Assembly: GCF_937958535.1 (NCBI RefSeq)
Contig: NZ_CALGNQ010000193.1
Location: forward strand, 1 to 7,880
Length of the DNA stretch: 7,880 nt
Source: an uncultured Georgenia sp.
Lineage (GTDB): Bacteria; Actinomycetota; Actinomycetes; Actinomycetales; Actinomycetaceae
Direction of reading: 5' to 3'
The notes under the pieces are model-generated. The model was given only the letters and a program-made list of their open reading frames with translations. It searched no databases and was not told the DNA's origin. Numbering within the stretch: the stretch's first letter is position 1; each line of letters starts with the position of its first letter. The position numbers and the translations under genes were made by a program. Of this stretch, positions 1-5,917 are shown one piece after another.

Positions 1-489
1 GGGCCGACCGAGCCCACGCCGGAGCCGACCCGCGCACCCGCGCCCGCACCGGCGCCCTCCCCGCGGCCCACCCCGCCGCCGGCCCCCGCCCCGGCTCCGG
101 CGCCCCAGCCACCGCCGTCGTCGTCGGACGCCGGCCGACAGGCGCTGGAGTGGGCACGGACGCAGATCGGCAAGCCCTACGTGTGGGGGGCCACCGGACC
201 GGACGGCTACGACTGCTCCGGCCTGACCCAGACCGCCTTCGCGCGGGCGGGGGTGTCGCTGCCGCGCACGACCCGTGCGCAGTACGCGGCGACCACCCGC
301 GTCCCGGTGGACCAGCTGCGGCCCGGCGACCTCATCTTCTACTCGAACAACGGCGCTCCGTCCGGCATCTACCACGTCGCGATCTACGCCGGTGACGGGA
401 TGCGCCTCCACGCCCCGTCGCCGGGCAAGACGGTGGAGCTGGTGCCGATGTACTGGCCCAACGTCCTGCCGTACGGCGGACGCGTCTGA
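1..489 (+). CDS. NlpC/P60 (C40) family peptidoglycan endopeptidase, C-terminal part
   Basis: The gene enters from the left edge, so its start and any signal peptide are not visible. The first ~40 visible residues are a low-complexity Pro/Ala-rich linker, as is common between an export or anchor region and a catalytic domain. An NlpC/P60 domain follows to the stop at 487-489. The catalytic Cys lies in DCSGL (visible residue 72, nt 214-216), the His in IYHVAIY (residue 125, nt 373-375) and the third polar residue is the His of RLHAPSPG (residue 137). The domain start (IGKPYVWGATGPDGYDCSG) closely follows actinobacterial RipA-like enzymes. By family knowledge these cut the stem peptide (D-Glu/mDAP bond) of peptidoglycan outside the membrane, in cell separation or wall turnover. 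The triad is complete, so it should be active. Which RipA/RipB-type paralogue it is cannot be told without the N-terminus. It converges on ppa. Confidence 0.93.
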   Translation, partial: GPTEPTPEPTRAPAPAPAPSPRPTPPPAPAPAPAPQPPPSSSDAGRQALEWARTQIGKPYVWGATGPDGYDCSGLTQTAFARAGVSLPRTTRAQYAATTRVPVDQLRPGDLIFYSNNGAPSGIYHVAIYAGDGMRLHAPSPGKTVELVPMYWPNVLPYGGRV

Positions 490-572
490 CGGTCGCGGTC
501 TGCCGCACGACGGGTCTGCGGAGCGGCGACGGCGAACGGCGGGTGGGCTGAGGTCGCCGTCCGCGACCGACA

Positions 573-606
573 CCGGGTGCGCCTGAGGACCGGGTGCGCC
601 TGAGGA
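573..606. repeat. Perfect 17-bp tandem duplication in the intergenic gap 490-664
   Basis: Two abutting, identical 17-bp copies (573-589 and 590-606, beginning CCGGGTGCG and ending CTGAGGA) lie in the 175-bp gap between the convergent C40 peptidase and ppa genes. A 13-bp segment, GTCCGCGACCGAC, also recurs at 559-571 and 624-636, flanking the duplication. The only compact hairpins I find are weak: CGGTC/GACCG with a 3-nt loop at 622-634, and CCGCA/TGCGG with a 9-nt loop at 503-521. Neither has a T tract, so a transcription terminator for the convergent genes is likely but not demonstrable. The gap shows no convincing gene. The tandem copy looks like a slippage product. Confidence 0.85.
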
Positions 607-664
607 ACGGGCGCGGCGGTGCGGTCCGCGACCGACGCCGGCCGCGGATGCTGTCCCGGACGGG

Positions 665-1192
665 TTACTCGGCCTGGCCCGGGCCGTGCGGGTCCGCCTC
701 GGCGTGCAGGCCCGCCTCCTTGGCCCGCTGGAAGGAACGCCGGATCTCCGCCTCGGCCTCCTCGCGTCCCACCCAGTGGGCGCCCTCGACCGACTTGCCC
801 GGCTCGAGGTCCTTGTAGACCTCGAAGAAGTGCTGGATCTCGAGACGGTGGAACTCGCTGACGTCCTCGATGTCGGTGCGCCACGACGCGCGCTGGTCCG
901 CGGCGGGCACGCACAGCACCTTGTCGTCGCCGCCCGCCTCGTCCCGCATGCGGAACATGCCCAGTGCGCGACAGCGGATGAGGCAGCCGGGGAACGTCGG
1001 CTCCTCGAGGAGGACGAGGGCGTCGAGCGGGTCGCCGTCCTCGCCGAGGGTGTTCTCGATGAAGCCGTAGTCGTCGGGGTAGCGGGTGGAGGTGAAGAGC
1101 ATCCGGTCCAGGCGGATCCGACCCGTCTCGTGATCCACCTCGTACTTGTTCCGGTTCCCCTTGGGGATCTCGATCGTGACGTCGAACTCCAC
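665..1192 (-). CDS. ppa: Inorganic pyrophosphatase (family I, soluble)
   Basis: The product hydrolyses PPi to two phosphates in the cytoplasm and so pulls nucleotide, nucleic-acid and aminoacyl-tRNA synthesis forward. The 175-aa protein, with GTG start at 1190-1192, begins [23 protein letters not shown], nearly the same as actinobacterial Ppa. The family signature DGDPLD is at residues 52-57, with Mg ligands D52 and D57. The D84...D89-D90-K91 segment ([10 protein letters not shown]) and the [13 protein letters not shown] segment, which holds the active-site Tyr-Lys, are all present. The start is fixed by a strong purine-rich ribosome site seven bases upstream. Length is about that of bacterial hexameric enzymes (160-175), with a short acidic/Pro tail (roughly residues 164-175) beyond the conserved core. 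His21, described in the Mycobacterium tuberculosis enzyme, is kept, but the position of its partner His86 is Ala here. It is divergent from dacB, an arrangement common in actinobacteria. Confidence 0.98.
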   Translation of the reverse strand: MEFDVTIEIPKGNRNKYEVDHETGRIRLDRMLFTSTRYPDDYGFIENTLGEDGDPLDALVLLEEPTFPGCLIRCRALGMFRMRDEAGGDDKVLCVPAADQRASWRTDIEDVSEFHRLEIQHFFEVYKDLEPGKSVEGAHWVGREEAEAEIRRSFQRAKEAGLHAEADPHGPGQAE

Positions 1193-1335
1193 TGCGTGAC
1201 CTTCCTTCCGCCACCGCCGCTGCGGTGCGTGGGTGCGCCGGAGGCGCGAATGGTTACCTGCCGGGTACTAGTGTGGCCTACCGGCAGCTGTGGGTCGGCC
1301 ACGACGTGGCGCAGGAGTGGAAGGGCGGACGCCGC
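1193..1335. promoter_or_regulatory. Divergent ppa/dacB promoter region
   Basis: These 143 bases must hold the promoters of both divergent genes. The only locally less GC-rich patch is about 1249-1276. On the plus strand it contains TAGTGT (1269-1274), which fits the actinobacterial -10 pattern TANNNT and would give a transcript start near 1281 for dacB. No good -35 box lies 16-18 bases upstream of it. For ppa I see no hexamer on the minus strand that stands out; TAACCA within 1249-1256 is the nearest. The region is certain by position, but the individual boxes are only suggestions. Confidence 0.45.
1200..1209 (-). promoter_or_regulatory. Ribosome binding site of ppa
   Basis: Read on the minus strand this is GGAAGGAAGG, ending seven bases before the GTG start of ppa. 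It is the best Shine-Dalgarno-like sequence in the window and supports the GTG start over any longer reading. Confidence 0.8.
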
Positions 1336-2727
1336 GTGGCACGGAGCAGGGGAGGACGACGCCGGGGCCGGGGCGCCGTCGCAGCCCTCGCCGCGATCCT
1401 CCTCGTGGGTGGCGGTTACGCCGCCGCGGACGCCGCCGACGTCGTCCCGGGTGTTCTCACCACCACCCCACCCGTCCCCGAGCCGGCCCCCTTCCCGCAG
1501 CCCACCGCAGCGCCGGCCGAGCCGCTCCTGCCCGCCCTGGACCCCGATGTCCCGCCTCCCTCCCCGGACACGCTCACCGAGATCAGCCGGGAGCTGGTGG
1601 AGGACGTGCGGACCGGGGGCGACGTCGGCGTCGTCGTCCGCGACGCGCGCACCGGCGAGGTCCTCGTCGACATCGGCGGCGCCGCACCCCGCACCCCGGC
1701 CTCCTCGCTCAAGCTGCTCGGCGCGGTCGCCGCGCTGGACGCCCTCGGACCCGGCCACGTCCTGCGCACCACCGCCGTCATGGGCGAGCCGGGCCAGGTG
1801 GTCCTCGTCGGCGGCGGGGACGTCCTGCTCACCGCCGGCGAGGCCCGGCCGCACGACGCCGTGGGCCGCGCCTCCCTGCGTGACCTCGCCGCGCGGACCG
1901 CCGAGGCCCTGGACGGGCAGGAGGTCACCGTCGCGCTCGACGACACCCTCTTCAGCGGCCCCCGCTACGCACCCGGCTGGGGCGGGATCGACCTCGACTT
2001 CGTCATGCCGATCCAGCCGATCGCCGTCGACGCCGGCGTCTCGCCGGAGGGCGGCTACCAGGACGACCCGGCCCTGGCCGCGGCCCGCGCCTTCGCCGAC
2101 GCCCTGCGCGCCGAGGGCGTCACCGTGCGCGGTGAGGTGACGCGCGCCGTCGCCCCGGCCGGTGCGACGGAGCTCGCCGCCGTCGAGTCGGCACCGCTGC
2201 GCGACGTCGTCGCTCACACCCTGGCCGTGTCGGAGAACTCCGTCTCGGAGGTGCTCGCCCGGCTGGTGGCCGTCGCCGACGGGCAGGACCCGACCTTCGC
2301 CGGGGCCACCCGGGCGGTGCTCGCCCGGCTCGCGGCGCTCGGCGTCCCGACCGACGGGGTGACCCTGGCCGACACCTCCGGGCTGCTCGTCGAGAACCAG
2401 GTGCCCACCGCCGTCCTCGCCGACGTCATGGCGACCGCGCTCGACCCGGACCGCCCGGACCTGCGCGGCGCGGTCACCGGGCTCCCGGTCGCCGCCCTCG
2501 AGGGCACGCTGAGCACCCGGATGCACAACGCGGCCGCCGGGGTGCTCCGGGCCAAGACCGGCACCCTGCTCAGTGCTGTCAGCCTCACGGGGCTCGTCCT
2601 CGACGCCGACGGGCGGCTGCTCGTCTTCGCCGTCGTCGCCGACGACCTCGAGCTCGGGGGAGTGGGGCCTGCCCGTGCCGCGATCGACGAGTGGGCGGCC
2701 CGCGTCGCCGCGTGCGGCTGCCGCTGA
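1336..2727 (+). CDS. dacB: D-alanyl-D-alanine carboxypeptidase/endopeptidase, PBP4 (peptidase S13) type
   Basis: The enzyme is a penicillin-binding protein that removes the terminal D-Ala of peptidoglycan stem peptides, or cuts D-Ala-mDAP cross-links, outside the membrane. From GTG 1336 it has 463 residues. An Arg-rich N-terminus is followed by a hydrophobic export or anchor segment (about residues 14-28, AVAALAAILLVGGGY) and a Pro-rich spacer. The three active-site motifs are in order: SSLK at 123-126 (nucleophile Ser123), SEN at 299-301 and KTG at 407-409. The long insert between the first two motifs is typical of the S13 class and separates it from PBP5-type enzymes. The start was chosen because it places basic residues directly before the hydrophobic segment and has GGAAGGG about 11 bases upstream. 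In-frame GTGs at 1306 and 1225 would add residues with no signal-like character. It stands opposite ppa and upstream of the transporter cassette. Confidence 0.93.
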   Translation: MARSRGGRRRGRGAVAALAAILLVGGGYAAADAADVVPGVLTTTPPVPEPAPFPQPTAAPAEPLLPALDPDVPPPSPDTLTEISRELVEDVRTGGDVGVVVRDARTGEVLVDIGGAAPRTPASSLKLLGAVAALDALGPGHVLRTTAVMGEPGQVVLVGGGDVLLTAGEARPHDAVGRASLRDLAARTAEALDGQEVTVALDDTLFSGPRYAPGWGGIDLDFVMPIQPIAVDAGVSPEGGYQDDPALAAARAFADALRAEGVTVRGEVTRAVAPAGATELAAVESAPLRDVVAHTLAVSENSVSEVLARLVAVADGQDPTFAGATRAVLARLAALGVPTDGVTLADTSGLLVENQVPTAVLADVMATALDPDRPDLRGAVTGLPVAALEGTLSTRMHNAAAGVLRAKTGTLLSAVSLTGLVLDADGRLLVFAVVADDLELGGVGPARAAIDEWAARVAACGCR

Positions 2728-2728
2728 G

Positions 2729-2747
2729 CGCCGGCGGTCTCCCGGCG
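2729..2747 (+). terminator. Possible GC-rich hairpin after dacB
   Basis: One base after the dacB stop codon, CGCCGG (2729-2734) can pair with CCGGCG (2742-2747) across a 7-base loop. The stem is pure GC but only six pairs long and has no T tract. In GC-rich actinobacteria such tract-less hairpins sometimes end transcripts, and a new promoter follows about 60 bases on. Chance pairing in DNA of this composition is a real alternative. Confidence 0.3.
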
Positions 2748-2808
2748 GGCCGCTGCGGAAGTCGCGCCCGCTGGGGCCCATGCGTCCGGGGTGGCCGGGC
2801 CGGATCCG

Positions 2809-2837
2809 TTGACACCGGTATATGTGTGCCGTACACA
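2809..2837 (+). promoter_or_regulatory. Promoter of the marR-MFS-MFS operon
   Basis: A perfect consensus -35 box, TTGACA, lies at 2809-2814. Seventeen bases further on, TACACA (2832-2837) can serve as the -10; it has the important TA start but A instead of the final T. Transcription would then begin about 2844-2845, exactly at the GTG chosen for the regulator, giving a leaderless message. The -10 and the predicted start point lie inside the operator. TATATG at 2838 would need a 23-base spacer and is less likely. Confidence 0.65.
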
Positions 2838-2846
2838 TATATGTGT
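2819..2846. promoter_or_regulatory. Operator with three 9-bp half-sites (probable MarR binding site)
   Basis: The half-site TATATGTGT occurs at 2819-2827, as its reverse complement ACACATATA at 2833-2841, and again forward at 2838-2846. The first two form a perfect inverted repeat with a 5-base spacer (GCCGT). The second and third overlap to form a perfect 14-bp palindrome, ACACATATATGTGT (2833-2846). This AT-rich block stands out from the surrounding DNA. It covers the -10 box, the likely transcription start and the first two bases of the regulator's start codon. MarR dimers typically bind such palindromes over their own promoters, so autorepression of the whole operon is the natural reading. 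Confidence 0.8.
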
Positions 2847-3312
2847 GTCCGCAGAGCCGCTGCACGCCCTCGACGAGGCGATCCTCCGTTTCCGGGTCGC
2901 CACCCAGCGCCCGGCGTACGCGCGCGCCATCCTCGACGGGCTCGGGTTCGACGGAGGGGTCGCCTCGCTGCGGGTGCTGCGGGCCGTGGAGCGACTCACC
3001 GCGGCGGAGGGGGGACCGTCGATCCGGCGGGTGGCGTCGGAGCTCGGCGTGGAGCACTCCACGGCGAGCCGTCTCGTCGACGGGCTCGACCGGGCCGGCC
3101 TGCTCGAGAAGCGCGGGTGCGGCGAGGACCGGCGTCAGACCCGGCTGCGGCTGACCGCGCGGGGCAGGTCGGTCCTCGACCGGGCCACGGCGCGGCGCCG
3201 TGAGTTGGTCGCCGAGCTCACCGCCAGCTGGTCGGCCGAGGACCGCGACACGCTCACCCGGCTGCTGGAACGGCTGGCCGCGGTCTTCGACGAACGGTTC
3301 GCGCGGCCGTGA
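2845..3312 (+). CDS. MarR-family transcriptional regulator
   Basis: The product is a 155-aa winged-helix regulator of the usual MarR size. An N-terminal helix (about 4-32) and a central helix (about 36-54) would build the dimer and part of the DNA-binding fold. The helix-turn-helix is at about 58-83 (SIRRVASELGVEHSTASRLV, recognition helix from about 69), and the wing at about 88-104 has the family's D-R residues (GEDRRQTRLRLTARG). Long C-terminal helices (about 107-151) would complete the dimer. GTG 2845 was chosen because the promoter and operator occupy 2809-2846. Starts at GTG 2791 or 2824 would place the -35 or operator inside the gene. There is no Shine-Dalgarno sequence before 2845, which fits a leaderless message. 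Its stop overlaps the start of the first transporter, so it almost certainly controls the pair. The ligand is unknown. The single Cys (92, in the wing) could in principle sense oxidants, but nothing shows this. Confidence 0.92.
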   Translation: MSAEPLHALDEAILRFRVATQRPAYARAILDGLGFDGGVASLRVLRAVERLTAAEGGPSIRRVASELGVEHSTASRLVDGLDRAGLLEKRGCGEDRRQTRLRLTARGRSVLDRATARRRELVAELTASWSAEDRDTLTRLLERLAAVFDERFARP

Positions 3313-4610
3313 CGGACGATGCGGCGCGCGTGACGGTCGGGCGGAAGGACGGCCCGCCGCGCAGCGCCGCGCGCCTGGCCCTCGACCGGCAGTTCGGGGC
3401 GCTCTTCTGGGGGAACCTCCTCAGCGGGACGGGGATCTGGTTCCACAGCATCGTCGCTGCCGTCGTCGTCTACGCCGCCACCGCCTCCGCCCTGTGGGTG
3501 GGGCTGGTGACCGTGGCCCAGTTCGTGCCCCAGATCTTCCTCACCCCACTGAGCGGCGGCTGGGCGGACCGCGGCAACGCGGGCCGGCAGATCGTCGCCG
3601 GGCGGGCGGTCGCCGCCCTCGGCTCCGCCGGCGCGGCCGCCTTCTGTCTCGTGCGCGGCCCGCTCGAGAGCCACACCGACGCCCTGGTCGTCCTCGCCGC
3701 GACCCTCGTCGCCGGACTCGGCTTCGTCGTCGGCGGACCCGCGCTGCAGTCCATCGTCCCGCTGGTGATCCGGCGGGGTGAGCTCCCCACGGCCATGGCG
3801 ATGAACTCCCTGCCCTGGACGATGGCGCGGGTGGCCGGTCCGGCGGGCGGTGCGTTCGTCGCCGCGCACCACAGCCCGGCGCTGGCGTTCGGCCTGGCGG
3901 CCGGGGCCCACCTCGTCTTCGTCGTGCTGGCGCTCCTCGCCGCGCTCCCGGCCGGCGCCCAGCGCGAGGACGGCACCGACTTCCGGGTGCGGGTCGCCCT
4001 GCACTACGTGCGCCGCGACCCGACGATGCTGGTCCTCCTCGTCGTGGTGGCCGGTATCGGGTTCGCCTCCGAGCCGTCGATCACGCTGGCGCCGACGATC
4101 GCCGCGGACCTCGGCGGTGACACGGCGCTCGTCGGACGCCTGACCGGGGCCTTCGGGGCCGGGGCGGTGCTCGGCTTCTTCGGCTACAACGTCGTGAGCC
4201 TGTGGCTGCGGCAGCAGCGGGTGCTGCAGGTCGGGCTCGGCGTCATGGTCCTCGGCTGGGTCGTCCTGGCCGGGGCGGCGCACGTCGGCCTCGCCCTGGG
4301 CGCCTTCACGGTGGCCGGCCTCGGGTTCATGGTGGCGAACACGGCAGCGGTCACGCTGATCCAGCAGCGGGTACCCGACGAGCTGCGGGGGCGGGTGATG
4401 GCCCTGTGGATGGTCGGCTTCGCCGGTTCGCGGCCGCTCGCGTCCGCGGTCGAGGGGTTCCTCGCCGACGCCGTCTCCCTCCCCGCCGCGCTCCTGGTCA
4501 CGGCGGGTGTCCTCCTCACCGTGCTCTGCCTCTTCCGGCCCCGGCGCCTCGACTTCCCCGCCGCCCGCGCCGGCACCGTCCCGGAGCGGGAGGTGTCGCG
4601 CGATGGCTGA
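3309..4610 (+). CDS. MFS transporter, first of a tandem pair (probable efflux)
   Basis: This is a 433-aa membrane protein of the major facilitator superfamily, with roughly 12 hydrophobic segments. It resembles the MFS_3/EntS-like group of drug and siderophore exporters. The loop between segments 2 and 3 carries motif A (GGWADRGNAGRQ, 83-94), the Asp-Arg signature of proton-coupled exchangers. The matching cytoplasmic loop in the second half is LRGRVMALWM (359-368). The N-terminal ~20 residues are hydrophilic. The GTG start at 3309-3311 overlaps the TGA of the regulator (GTGA), which predicts coupled translation; no clear ribosome site precedes it. GTG 3330 is a possible alternative start. 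Its C-terminal ~20 residues are polar. Linkage to a MarR gene points to export of a toxic compound, but the substrate cannot be read from sequence. Confidence 0.93.
   Translation: MTDDAARVTVGRKDGPPRSAARLALDRQFGALFWGNLLSGTGIWFHSIVAAVVVYAATASALWVGLVTVAQFVPQIFLTPLSGGWADRGNAGRQIVAGRAVAALGSAGAAAFCLVRGPLESHTDALVVLAATLVAGLGFVVGGPALQSIVPLVIRRGELPTAMAMNSLPWTMARVAGPAGGAFVAAHHSPALAFGLAAGAHLVFVVLALLAALPAGAQREDGTDFRVRVALHYVRRDPTMLVLLVVVAGIGFASEPSITLAPTIAADLGGDTALVGRLTGAFGAGAVLGFFGYNVVSLWLRQQRVLQVGLGVMVLGWVVLAGAAHVGLALGAFTVAGLGFMVANTAAVTLIQQRVPDELRGRVMALWMVGFAGSRPLASAVEGFLADAVSLPAALLVTAGVLLTVLCLFRPRRLDFPAARAGTVPEREVSRDG
4588..4593 (+). promoter_or_regulatory. Ribosome binding site of the second MFS gene
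   Basis: GGGAGG lies nine bases before ATG 4603, inside the end of the first transporter gene. It decides the start of the second transporter and shows it can be translated on its own as well as by coupling. Confidence 0.75.
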
Positions 4611-5880
4611 CCGACCGACCACGACGGACGTCGGGCCTCCGCCCCGCGGGGCGGTCCGGCTGGCGCTGGACCGCCGGTTCGGGGCCCTGTTCTGGGGGCG
4701 GCTGCTCAGCGGCGGCGGCGTCTGGACCCACAGCATCGTCGCGGCCGTCGTCGTCTTCGCGGCCACGGGGTCGACACTCTGGGTCGGGCTGGTCAGCGTC
4801 GCGCAGTTCACCCCGCAGCTCCTGCTCACCCCGCTCAGCGGCAGGTGGGCGGACCGGGGGAACGTCGGCCGTCAGATCGTCTACGGCAGGGTGCTGTGCA
4901 CGGTCGGCTCGGCGACGGCGGCCCTCGCCTGTGCCGTCGGGGGCAGCCCCGACAGCCGCGGTGACGCCGGGTGGATCCTGGCGGCGAGCCTCGTCGTGGG
5001 GCTCGGGTTCGTCGTGGGTGGGCCGGCCCAACAGTCGATCATCCCGCTGCTCGTGCGGCCGGCCGAGCTGCCCACGGCGATGGCACTGAACTCGCTGCCC
5101 ATGACCCTGGCCCGGGTCGTCGGACCGGTGGGCGGTGCGCTGCTGGCGGCCTACTACAGCGCGGCTCTCGCGTTCGCGCTCGCGGCCCTCACCCACGCGG
5201 TCTGCCTCGTCCTGCTCGTCCTCGCCGCGCTGCCGGCCGGGATCGAGCACGGCGCGGACGTCGACCACCGCGTGCGGGCGGCGTTCCGGTACGTGGCCGG
5301 CGACCGGGCGATGCTCGTGCTCCTCCTCGCCGTCGCGGCGATCGGGTTCGCCTCGGAGCCGTCGATCACGCTCGCCCCGCCTCTCGCCGACCGGCTGGGG
5401 GGTGACCCGGGGCTGGTCGGCAGGCTGACCGGTGCCTTCGGCCTGGGGGCGGCCCTCGGCTACTTCGGGTTCAGCGCCGCCAGCCGCCGGACGGGCCAGC
5501 CCCGCGTCCTCGTCGGCGGGCTCGTCGTCATGGCCCTCAGCCTCGCGTCCCTCGCCCTTGCGACGACCGCCGCCGGCGCGCTCGGCGGCCTCGCGTTCGC
5601 CGGCGCCGGGTTCATGGTCGCCAACAGTGCCGCGGCCACGCTGGTCCAGCAGCGCGCGCCCGCCGAGCTGCGCGGCCGGATCATGGCGCTGTGGATGGTC
5701 GGCTTCGTCGGGTCCCGCCCGGCAGCCGCCGCGGTCCAGGGCTTCCTCGCCGACACGGTCTCCGTCCCGGCGGCACTCCTCGCCACCGCCGGGGTCCTGG
5801 CACTGGTGGTCGCCGCGCTGCGACCGCGCACCCTGGAGCAGCCGGTGGGTGACAGCAGGCTCGCGCGGCGTCCCGGCTGA
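4603..5880 (+). CDS. MFS transporter, second of a tandem pair (probable efflux)
   Basis: This 425-aa, roughly 12-segment transporter is a close paralogue of the preceding gene. From RLALDR (residues 18 on, against 22 on in the first) 63 of 78 aligned residues are identical by hand count. It has the same motif A (GRWADRGNVGRQ, 80-91) and second-half loop (LRGRIMALWM, 356-365). A 12-residue stretch, IGFASEPSITLA (247-258), is identical in both. The ATG at 4603 overlaps the end of the first gene by eight bases and has a good ribosome site, so the two are one transcription unit with the regulator. The pair must come from a tandem duplication. The family suggests proton-driven export. Different substrates, dosage, or assembly of the two proteins together are all open. 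Confidence 0.93.
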   Translation: MADRPTTTDVGPPPRGAVRLALDRRFGALFWGRLLSGGGVWTHSIVAAVVVFAATGSTLWVGLVSVAQFTPQLLLTPLSGRWADRGNVGRQIVYGRVLCTVGSATAALACAVGGSPDSRGDAGWILAASLVVGLGFVVGGPAQQSIIPLLVRPAELPTAMALNSLPMTLARVVGPVGGALLAAYYSAALAFALAALTHAVCLVLLVLAALPAGIEHGADVDHRVRAAFRYVAGDRAMLVLLLAVAAIGFASEPSITLAPPLADRLGGDPGLVGRLTGAFGLGAALGYFGFSAASRRTGQPRVLVGGLVVMALSLASLALATTAAGALGGLAFAGAGFMVANSAAATLVQQRAPAELRGRIMALWMVGFVGSRPAAAAVQGFLADTVSVPAALLATAGVLALVVAALRPRTLEQPVGDSRLARRPG

Positions 5881-5905
5881 GCCGTGCGCGTCGTCGTCCA
5901 CGGGA

Positions 5906-5911
5906 TACCGT
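5906..5911 (+). promoter_or_regulatory. Candidate -10 box for a leaderless metalloprotease transcript
   Basis: TACCGT fits the actinobacterial -10 pattern TANNNT and ends six bases before ATG 5918, the spacing expected when the transcript begins at the start codon itself. No Shine-Dalgarno sequence is present between it and the ATG. No convincing -35 box is seen, which is common at such promoters. Confidence 0.5.
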
Positions 5912-5917
5912 GACGAC

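Noticed and set aside
503..521. Possible terminator hairpin CCGCA/TGCGG after the C40 peptidase gene
   Set aside because: Five pairs with a nine-base loop and no T tract is within chance for this DNA.
1225..1335. A longer dacB start at GTG 1225 or GTG 1306
   Set aside because: The added residues lack signal character and would take up the divergent promoter region. GTG 1336 has a better upstream purine stretch and puts basic residues just before the export segment. GTG 1306 is not fully excluded.
686..2140. A 484-codon plus-strand frame running across ppa and into dacB
   Set aside because: It is antisense to a clear pyrophosphatase and then out of frame with the three PBP4 motifs. Composition is that of a frame shadow.
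2809..5880. Mobile element or defence system around the MarR-MFS cassette
   Set aside because: There is no transposase, integrase, terminal inverted repeat, target duplication or defence-type domain in the window. The block reads as a regulated transporter operon.
5868..5917. Terminator between the second transporter and the metalloprotease
   Set aside because: I found no stable hairpin in this short gap, so read-through from the transporter operon cannot be excluded.
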